From contig DATLBY010000131.1 of the NCBI GenBank assembly GCA_035526665.1, forward strand, positions 1 to 19,411: DNA of 19,411 bases, written 5' to 3'. A model generated the notes under the pieces. That model did no database searches and was not told the origin of the DNA. It worked only from the letters and a program-made list of their open reading frames with translations. Of the stretch, positions 14,101-19,411 are shown piece by piece. The position numbers were made by a program, and so were the translations under genes. Positions within the stretch are counted from its first letter, which is position 1. Every line of letters begins with the position of its first letter. Source of the DNA: DATLBY01 sp035526665. GTDB taxonomy: Bacteria; Acidobacteriota; Terriglobia; Bryobacterales; Bryobacteraceae.

Positions 14101-14688
14101 GTGAGCGCGTTGTGGAATAATCTGAGGCACTTTCGGACAACTCTGACCCAAGAGTTCAGCAAGCACCGGCAATGGGCAGGTTTGATTCTGTTGCTGGTGT
14201 TGCCGTTCGAGGGAGTCAGCGATATTCAAACAACGACGCAAACGATGACGGCGGATATCTCGCCCTACGGCAAATTGTCGGTTCCCAGCAATGTAACTCT
14301 ACGATCCTCCAGCACAGGCTTTGGAGGCGATTTCACGGGAAACCTCACAATCAGCTATTGGGCTCGGACCTCGGTGGCAGGCGGCGGAACCATTACGGTT
14401 CAGGCTGGCTCCGAGTTTTCGCCGGCAGGGGGTCCGTCCATCAGCAGTGTGACGTACCTCTGTAGCGGTGCAACTCTCGGAGCGGCCTGTTCCGGGAGTC
14501 AAACGCTCGCCACCGCCACGCAAACACCAATAGTCACTCTCCCTAGCGGAGCTTGCACCGGTGGTGGCGGCCCCTGTAGTACACAAGAGCCGAACACGGT
14601 TCAATTATCGGTGACTTCGCCGGATAAGCCGCAATATAAAACCGGTACTTATTCGGCGCTGATCACCTTCACCATCAGTACGCTGTAA
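14101..14688 (+). CDS. Secreted beta-rich subunit 1 of a putative chaperone-usher-like operon
   Basis: A 195-residue protein from GTG 14101 with a basic N-region and a hydrophobic segment (WAGLILLLVLPFEGV) that can act as a signal peptide or anchor. The mature part is Ser/Thr/Gly-rich and strand-rich, without catalytic motifs. Four Cys are visible: 121, 130, 152 and 159. It aligns by eye with the next gene: GNLTISYWARTS...TITVQ...GGPSISSVTYLC-x8-C, and the C-terminal strand KTGTYSALITFTIS matches KTGDYTSTATFTIS. That final strand pattern recalls pilin-like and spore-coat-protein-U/DUF4402-type domains, but I cannot assign a family. The start has no good Shine-Dalgarno; TTG 14110 is an alternative. 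It is the first gene of the run; a structural fibre subunit is inferred. Confidence 0.72.
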   Translation: MSALWNNLRHFRTTLTQEFSKHRQWAGLILLLVLPFEGVSDIQTTTQTMTADISPYGKLSVPSNVTLRSSSTGFGGDFTGNLTISYWARTSVAGGGTITVQAGSEFSPAGGPSISSVTYLCSGATLGAACSGSQTLATATQTPIVTLPSGACTGGGGPCSTQEPNTVQLSVTSPDKPQYKTGTYSALITFTISTL

Positions 14689-14719
14689 ATCTAACTTGAA
14701 CGAGAAAAGGAAAATTACC

Positions 14720-15217
14720 ATGAAACGCACCCTGTTACTGAGCATTGCCACCGCCGCCCTGGCCATTGTGCCCGCGGCCTTTGCCGAGACTTCCACCCTC
14801 GGCGTCACCGTCGCACCGGAGGCTTCTTTCACAACGGTGGCAGCCAGCACTTCGCTGAGCAAAAGCGACACCACCTTCGGCGCCTATAGCGGCACAACCA
14901 CCTTTAGCTACAAGATTCGGAGCACGCAGACCACGGGCACCGGTTCCATCGCTGTCCAGGTGAGCACATTCGGCACAGGCGGCCCGGCGGTTTCCGATCT
15001 TGCCTATACGTGTACGGCTCCCAGTTCCGGCACTCCCTGCAGCAGCAGCACTGCGGCCAGCACCGCCGCGGCCACCAGCATAGTAGGCTTCGGCGCCGAC
15101 GCGCACTCCGCCGACTCCGGCGATTCGGGCACTGCGGTCTGGACGCTGCAGGATCGCACCGCCATCAAGACGGGCGACTACACTTCGACCGCGACCTTCA
15201 CCATCAGCGCCACCTAG
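14720..15217 (+). CDS. Secreted beta-rich subunit 2 (paralogue of subunit 1)
   Basis: A 165-residue exported protein with a clear signal peptide (MKRTLLLSIATAALAIVPAAFA, cleavage after Ala22). ATG 14720 has AAGGA eight bases upstream. The mature part is Ala/Ser/Thr/Gly-rich with few charges, as in many surface-fibre proteins. It has one Cys pair, Cys98 and Cys107, with the same nine-residue spacing as Cys121/Cys130 in subunit 1, followed by a Ser/Thr/Ala-rich stretch. The last strand, KTGDYTSTATFTISAT, matches subunit 1. It lies 31 bases after subunit 1 and 11 bases before subunit 3. Role inferred from context: major or minor subunit assembled by the neighbouring chaperone. No known family was recognised. 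Confidence 0.82.
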   Translation: MKRTLLLSIATAALAIVPAAFAETSTLGVTVAPEASFTTVAASTSLSKSDTTFGAYSGTTTFSYKIRSTQTTGTGSIAVQVSTFGTGGPAVSDLAYTCTAPSSGTPCSSSTAASTAAATSIVGFGADAHSADSGDSGTAVWTLQDRTAIKTGDYTSTATFTISAT

Positions 15218-15228
15218 GAACTGCTGGA

Positions 15229-15768
15229 ATGAAGATTCTGTATCTTGCTGTTCTAGTAAGCTGCGGAACGGGACTGGCCCGCGCGGGAGATTTCCGCGCG
15301 GGTCTATTCCCGCACTCGCTGCTGCGGTTAGCCATGGCGACTATGGCCACCGTGTCCGCTACACCCGGGAACATCAGCTTTCAAGCGACCAATCCCGACA
15401 TGGGGACGGTTTCCGCCTCTTCTCCGGGCAGCTTGACATGGACGGCGCAGTCCGGGTCCCATCTTCAAAACTGGACAGTTACCGTCCAGGCAAGTTCGAG
15501 TTCTCTGGCGGGTTGCCCGGCCATTCCGGTTTCGGCCATACGGGTCAGTTGCGGGAGTGCTACGGTATCCGGCGGCGGCGGAACAGGAGCCTGCAGCAGC
15601 GGATCATTTCCTCTATCTACCAGTCCGCAGCAGATCGCCGGCGGCGCGCAAGGGGACGGCGCCAATTCTTACTCTGTATCGATGAACTTCACGCTGGCCG
15701 ACAGCTGGCGTTATTTGGCAAACTCAGCATGCACACTGACTCTTACATATTCCGTAAATGCGCCCTAG
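15229..15768 (+). CDS. Secreted beta-rich subunit 3 (divergent paralogue)
   Basis: A 179-residue exported protein. ATG 15229 is chosen over far-upstream in-frame starts because it gives a clean signal peptide (MKILYLAVLVSCGTGLARA) and has AGGAA eight bases upstream. The mature part is Ser/Gly/Thr-rich with predicted strands. The segment SLTWTAQSGSHLQNWTVTVQA followed by SAIRVSCG aligns with subunit 1 (NLTISYW...TITVQA...SSVTYLC). Mature Cys are 96, 108, 122 and 168. It ends SACTLTLTYSVNAP, a strand like those closing pilin-type domains. The chaperone gene overlaps its 3' end by 40 bases. Probably a fibre subunit or tip component; inference from position and resemblance to the two preceding proteins. 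Confidence 0.78.
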   Translation: MKILYLAVLVSCGTGLARAGDFRAGLFPHSLLRLAMATMATVSATPGNISFQATNPDMGTVSASSPGSLTWTAQSGSHLQNWTVTVQASSSSLAGCPAIPVSAIRVSCGSATVSGGGGTGACSSGSFPLSTSPQQIAGGAQGDGANSYSVSMNFTLADSWRYLANSACTLTLTYSVNAP

Positions 15769-16586
15769 CGGCAATCGCCGCGGCTGCGCTTCTGACAATC
15801 GCTTCCCCGGCCGGCGCGCAGGTGGACCTGGGTCTTACCCCGATGCGTGTGGAGATTCCCGCGGTGGCCGGCAAAGCCTACTCCGGGTCGCTCTCGCTGA
15901 GCAACGCCGGGACGGCAAAAGCCCGCGTTCGCGTCGAGATGGTGGATTTCTACGTCGACGAAAACATGACGCCTCAATTTGTTGGGAACGTGCCCGGCGA
16001 GGCGGAGTATTCCTGCCGCTCGTGGTTGAGCGCCAACCCGATGGAAGTGGAAGTGGAGCCGCGCAGCCAGGTGACGGTGCGGTACACCGTGCGTACGCCA
16101 GCCGCCGCCTCCGAGCGCAGCTACCATTGTGCGCTGGGCTTTCGTAGCCTGCCGTCGGCCGATCCCCAGGCCGGCACCGCCATGCGCACCGCCGTGCGGT
16201 TGATTACCGTGTTTTACGCGACCGTGGGCAAGCCGCCGGTGGTAGGGACGATTAAAGACCTGAAACTGGAGCCGGTAGCTCCGAATCTTTGGCGGGCAGT
16301 GCTGCTAATGGAGAACGCAGGGTTGATGCTTTACCGCCCCGTCGGAGATGTGCAACTGGTCAATGAGGCGGGCAAAGTCGTCGAGTCCCAGGCGGTCTCC
16401 TCCTTCCCCGTGTTGCCGAAGCGCACGCAGCGCTTTCTGCTGCCGATGAAAAACCTGAGCGCCGGCGCAAAGTACACGCTGCGGGCGCGTATTGAAGTGG
16501 CCGGCGAAATCCAGGAGGGTTCCGCCGTAGTGACCGCGGAGGCCCCGCCCACCGCGACCGCAGCCGCTGAACTCCCAGGAAAATAG
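15729..16586 (+). CDS. PapD-like periplasmic pilus-assembly chaperone
   Basis: A 285-residue protein with signal peptide MHTDSYIFRKCALAAIAAAA...GAQ (cleavage near residue 30). The N-terminal domain follows PapD order: strand with Arg40 (TPMRVEI, equivalent by position to PapD Arg8), SGSLSLSNAG, VEVEPRSQVTVRYTV, ERSYHCALGFRSLP, then a G1-like strand with Arg157 in AVRLITVFY (where PapD has Lys112). The second Ig-like domain has LLMENAGLMLYRPVGDVQL, LPKRTQRFLLP and TLRARI. These match the two-domain fold of chaperones that cap pilin subunits by donor-strand complementation in the periplasm. It is longer than PapD because of a Thr/Ala/Pro-rich tail. It overlaps subunit 3 by 40 bases, and the next gene begins one base after its stop. 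Start ATG 15729 has a weak Shine-Dalgarno, so translation may depend on coupling. Confidence 0.82.
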   Translation: MHTDSYIFRKCALAAIAAAALLTIASPAGAQVDLGLTPMRVEIPAVAGKAYSGSLSLSNAGTAKARVRVEMVDFYVDENMTPQFVGNVPGEAEYSCRSWLSANPMEVEVEPRSQVTVRYTVRTPAAASERSYHCALGFRSLPSADPQAGTAMRTAVRLITVFYATVGKPPVVGTIKDLKLEPVAPNLWRAVLLMENAGLMLYRPVGDVQLVNEAGKVVESQAVSSFPVLPKRTQRFLLPMKNLSAGAKYTLRARIEVAGEIQEGSAVVTAEAPPTATAAAELPGK

Positions 16587-16587
16587 T

Positions 16588-18834
16588 GTGCCCGTGCCTA
16601 CTCGCGCGATTTTTCAGATTCTTTGTCTTTTGTTGTGCCTGACCGGCGCTGTGCTGGGCCAGGAGGGCGGGGGACATGCGGAGGTCGGTTTTCAGCAGTA
16701 TTATCTGAGGACCGGATCGGAGCGTGTCGCCAATATATCCGGACTGGGACTCAGTTTCTCGCAGTTCATTCCGGATACCGGGCTGCTGAGCGGCAGCTTC
16801 TCTCCGGCGTTGAGTAACAGCCGTTTTCGATCCGGTGACGATTACCTGCAGCTCAAAGGCCTGCCCTGGAAGGGACAGCACTGGACGCTGCATGGCGGCG
16901 ATTTCCGTCTGCCGGGCCAGTTGCTGGCAGCCCCGTTCACCAATATTTATGTGCCGGAGATCGCCGGGAACGGCGCATGGGTGGAAGCCAGCCACGGGGA
17001 GCGCAGCTTCGGTTTCTATTACGGGACGGCGACCATCGCGAATACGCCTCGCGTGGTGCTGCGTCTTGCCGTGCCCCAGACTCTGGGCGGCATCTATTTC
17101 CGGCAGAAGGTGGGAAAACGGCTGCTCCTGGGCGCACGCTTCATGCACTTCTCCAATGACCTGGCCGCTTTGCGGCAGCTGCCCAATCTTGCCATGCAGA
17201 ACAATCTGAAAAGCGCCGCCACGCTCACTGTCAACTCATCCTACACGGTCGCCGGTCCGCTAAAATTCTTCGGCGAGGCCACGTGGTCCACCGGACAACA
17301 GGAAGGCCCAAAACTGGCGACGCGGAATGTGCCGCTATCCATCCTGATGGGACCTGTGCTCGATACGGGGCGCCTCACGATGAGGCTCAACTATGCCTTT
17401 CAGAATGCATCCTATTTTCCGCTGCTCGGCTCCTACCTCGGCGACCGAGCCGGTCCGTTTGGCGAGGTGATCATTCGTCCGTTCAAACGGCTGGAGCTCT
17501 ATGGGAGCGCCAGCCAGTATGAAAACAACATCGCGCGGGATCCTTCGCTACCCACCTTCCGGAATTCTAGCGAGTCGGCTGGCGTTTCGGTGCAGCTGCC
17601 GGCCAGGTTTTCCGTGAACGCGCAAGTCACGCAGATCGCACTTGCGACCCGCAAAGATGCGGCCAGCTCCTGGGACAAATCGAACAACCAGCAGCAATCG
17701 TTTTCTCTCGCCCGCGCGTTTTCGCGCCACAACATTCGCATTACCACGCGGAACTTCGAACAGGTATCCTCGCTCTCCTCGCAGCGGCAGCGCTCGCAGG
17801 AGATCGCTGACAACTTTCGCATCGGCCGTCTTTCGGTGGGCGCCGGGGTGCGGATGCAGCGGTTGATCGCGATTGAATCGCGGACCAGCCTCTTTTATCA
17901 CGGCTCGGTGCAGTTCCAAAAAGGACCGTTCTCGCTCTATGGCAACTTCGAAACGGGCAGCGATCTGCAGAACAAGACGCTGCTGGCGACCAACACGGTC
18001 AGCACCAGCGTGCTGGGGGGAAGTCTCCGGCTGGGCAAGGACTGGGAGATAAACGGGGAAATATTCCGTAACAACCTGATCACCGCCTTGAACCCTGAAA
18101 GCATTTTCGTGCTGCAAGGGCAGGGAGTGTTTGTCCCGGGCACGCTCGCCGCCCTCAATCAGTGGAGTATGTACTTCCGCATGACGCGGAAATTTAATTG
18201 GGGCAAAGGCGGCGCCGCGAGCGATGTAACAGGCTATACCGTGGCCCGCGCGCCACTCAAGGGATCAGTGGAGGGATTTGTGATGGAGCGGCTGCCGGAA
18301 GGCAACCGGCCGGCCGAAGGTGTCCCGGTCAGCATCGACGAGGCGCGCACCGTCAGCACGGACGCGGATGGCCGCTACCGCTTCAGCGATGTGCCTGAGG
18401 GACCCCACAAAGTCGCCCTCTCACTGCATGAGCTGCCCGCGGAGTTCGATGCCGGAAAGAAAATGGAAAGCGCCGTGGTCGTGGCATCGGGTAAATTGGT
18501 GCGGGCCGATCTGGATGTAGCCCGGCTCGCGTTCATTGCAGGCAAGCTGACGGGTCCTCCCAATGTGCCTCTCGACTCGATCGTCATTCGCATGCTGAAC
18601 ACGGAGAGATATACTACTCCCGATCCGGACGGCAAGTTTTACTTCTACAATATGCGGGAAGGGAACTACCAATTAGCCGTGGATGAAAAGACTTTGCCGG
18701 AATTCGGAGTGATGCAGCAACCAGGTCCACTCCCGGTTTCCGTGCGGGTCGGCGGCGACCCGGAAACCGTGTCCTTCGGGTTCAGCATTCAAAAGCCTGA
18801 GAAGCGGGTGCGTAAAGTGCTGGACAAGAAGTAG
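16588..18834 (+). CDS. Predicted outer-membrane beta-barrel (usher-like) with C-terminal carboxypeptidase-regulatory-like domains
   Basis: A 748-residue exported protein; signal peptide MPVPTRAIFQILCLLLCLTGAVLG. GTG 16588 has AGGA seven bases upstream, one base after the chaperone stop. Residues about 30-540 show alternating polar/hydrophobic strands with aromatic ends (FGFYYGTATI, LFYHGSVQFQKGPFSLYGNF, WSMYFRMTRKFNW), as in large outer-membrane barrels. Residues about 556-630 (GSVEGFVMERLPEGNRPAEG, TDADGRYRFSDVPEGPHKV) and 646-735 (GKLTG, PDPDGKFYFYNMREGNYQL) are two carboxypeptidase-regulatory/SdrD-B-like beta-sandwich domains. The position after subunits and chaperone suggests the secretion pore, like the two C-terminal Ig domains of PapC. 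Canonical usher motifs were not recognised, so a porin-like anchor or receptor for the fibre is an alternative. Confidence 0.75.
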   Translation: MPVPTRAIFQILCLLLCLTGAVLGQEGGGHAEVGFQQYYLRTGSERVANISGLGLSFSQFIPDTGLLSGSFSPALSNSRFRSGDDYLQLKGLPWKGQHWTLHGGDFRLPGQLLAAPFTNIYVPEIAGNGAWVEASHGERSFGFYYGTATIANTPRVVLRLAVPQTLGGIYFRQKVGKRLLLGARFMHFSNDLAALRQLPNLAMQNNLKSAATLTVNSSYTVAGPLKFFGEATWSTGQQEGPKLATRNVPLSILMGPVLDTGRLTMRLNYAFQNASYFPLLGSYLGDRAGPFGEVIIRPFKRLELYGSASQYENNIARDPSLPTFRNSSESAGVSVQLPARFSVNAQVTQIALATRKDAASSWDKSNNQQQSFSLARAFSRHNIRITTRNFEQVSSLSSQRQRSQEIADNFRIGRLSVGAGVRMQRLIAIESRTSLFYHGSVQFQKGPFSLYGNFETGSDLQNKTLLATNTVSTSVLGGSLRLGKDWEINGEIFRNNLITALNPESIFVLQGQGVFVPGTLAALNQWSMYFRMTRKFNWGKGGAASDVTGYTVARAPLKGSVEGFVMERLPEGNRPAEGVPVSIDEARTVSTDADGRYRFSDVPEGPHKVALSLHELPAEFDAGKKMESAVVVASGKLVRADLDVARLAFIAGKLTGPPNVPLDSIVIRMLNTERYTTPDPDGKFYFYNMREGNYQLAVDEKTLPEFGVMQQPGPLPVSVRVGGDPETVSFGFSIQKPEKRVRKVLDKK

Positions 18835-18841
18835 GGCGGCT

Positions 18842-19411
18842 TCACCACAGAATCGTGCGGTCGATGCTTCCGATATTCGGCCGCCCGCAGAGCGCCATGG
18901 CCATCTGGAGCTCCAGGTGAAGAATCTCCACCACTCGCCTGACACCCTCCGAACCGGCCAGCGCCAGTCCATATATATAAGGACGTCCGATCATCACGGC
19001 AGCCGCTCCCATGGCGATCGCCTTCACGATGTCCGTGCCTCGCCGGACACCGCTATCCAGCAGCACCGGCACTCTTCCCTGAACGGCTGCGACAATTTCG
19101 GGGAGCGCTTCGATGGTCCCCGGCAGCGTATCCACCGTCCTGGCTCCGTGGTTGGAGACCACAATTCCGTGCACGCCGGATGCTACCGCGCGCGCGGCGT
19201 CCTCGCCCGTCATGATTCCTTTCAGCAGCACCGGCGTGCGCGCGATCGACACCAGCCATTCGATGTCCGGCCACGTCAGTGTTGGATCCAGGTTCGCGCT
19301 GTAGATGCTCAATCCCGTGGGACGTGGGTTTGCCGTGGCCGCGGCGTGCGTGAAGCCCTGTAGATTGGGCCTTCCAATGCCTTCCGGCAGAGCGAAATTC
19401 GAGCGCACATC
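18842..19411 (-). CDS. FMN-dependent alpha-hydroxy-acid dehydrogenase, C-terminal part (truncated by window)
   Basis: The frame is open to the window end, so the N-terminus is missing; 189 residues are visible. They cover the second half of the LldD/lactate oxidase-type TIM barrel: LTWPDIEWLVSIARTPVLLKGI, VVSNHGARTVDTLPGTIEALPE with the catalytic His, VLLDSGVRRGTDIVKAIAMGA (FMN phosphate site; DSG where most members have DGG) and GRPYIYGLALAGSEGVRRVVE. The loop after SNHGAR is close to the common RQLD form, unlike the plus-strand homologue at 3803-4993, so the two are probably different enzymes, not a recent duplication. It converges on the outer-membrane barrel gene with seven bases between the stops. 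Substrate unknown. Confidence 0.9.
   Translation of the reverse strand, partial: DVRSNFALPEGIGRPNLQGFTHAAATANPRPTGLSIYSANLDPTLTWPDIEWLVSIARTPVLLKGIMTGEDAARAVASGVHGIVVSNHGARTVDTLPGTIEALPEIVAAVQGRVPVLLDSGVRRGTDIVKAIAMGAAAVMIGRPYIYGLALAGSEGVRRVVEILHLELQMAMALCGRPNIGSIDRTILW

Noticed and set aside
1..19411. CRISPR arrays, insertion sequences, transposases, phage genes
   Set aside because: No regularly spaced repeats, transposase or integrase motifs, or terminal inverted repeats were seen on either strand.

Overview
The window reads as a GC-rich (about 60% by eye) Gram-negative soil-type bacterium. A PEP-CTERM protein, an ECF sigma/zinc anti-sigma/DUF3106 cassette, many PAS/GAF histidine kinases and two FMN-dependent alpha-hydroxy-acid dehydrogenases suggest Acidobacteriota, possibly near Solibacter/Bryobacter. 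That placement is an inference from gene style, not from a marker gene.

Layout. (1) 1-3730, plus strand: the 3' part of a histidine kinase with a degenerate receiver-like N-terminus, a paralogous PAS-GAF histidine kinase, and a stand-alone MEDS sensory protein. (2) 3803-4993, plus: an alpha-hydroxy-acid dehydrogenase with a Tat-like leader, ended by a strong intrinsic terminator. (3) 5047-5823, minus: a PEP-CTERM surface protein, preceded by a 302-base gene-free stretch carrying repeated GGTACTAG-type sites. (4) 6126-8230, minus: ECF sigma factor, zinc-finger anti-sigma factor, DUF3106-like periplasmic protein and a DksA/TraR-type zinc-finger protein, in that transcriptional order. (5) 8323-10471, minus: a tightly overlapped thpR-plsY-gpsA operon (RNA 2',3'-cyclic phosphodiesterase, then two phospholipid precursor enzymes), with a small basic ORF upstream. 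(6) 10751-10827, plus: tRNA-Val(GAC). (7) 11176-13924, plus: a multi-TM hybrid histidine kinase overlapping a single-domain response regulator. (8) 14101-18834, plus: five tightly packed genes for three paralogous secreted beta-rich small proteins, a PapD-like periplasmic chaperone and a large predicted outer-membrane beta-barrel with C-terminal carboxypeptidase-regulatory-like domains. (9) 18842-19411, minus: the C-terminal part of a second alpha-hydroxy-acid dehydrogenase, cut by the window end.

The most interesting region is 14101-18834. Its order (subunits, chaperone, outer-membrane protein) matches chaperone-usher pilus operons, and the chaperone keeps PapD-type features including two basic residues in the right places. 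The putative usher, however, does not look like a canonical PapC/FimD usher, and the subunits are not obvious members of a known pilin family. I propose a divergent chaperone-usher-like surface-fibre system. The hybrid kinase/response-regulator pair immediately upstream, on the same strand, could be its regulator, but nothing in the sequence proves that link.
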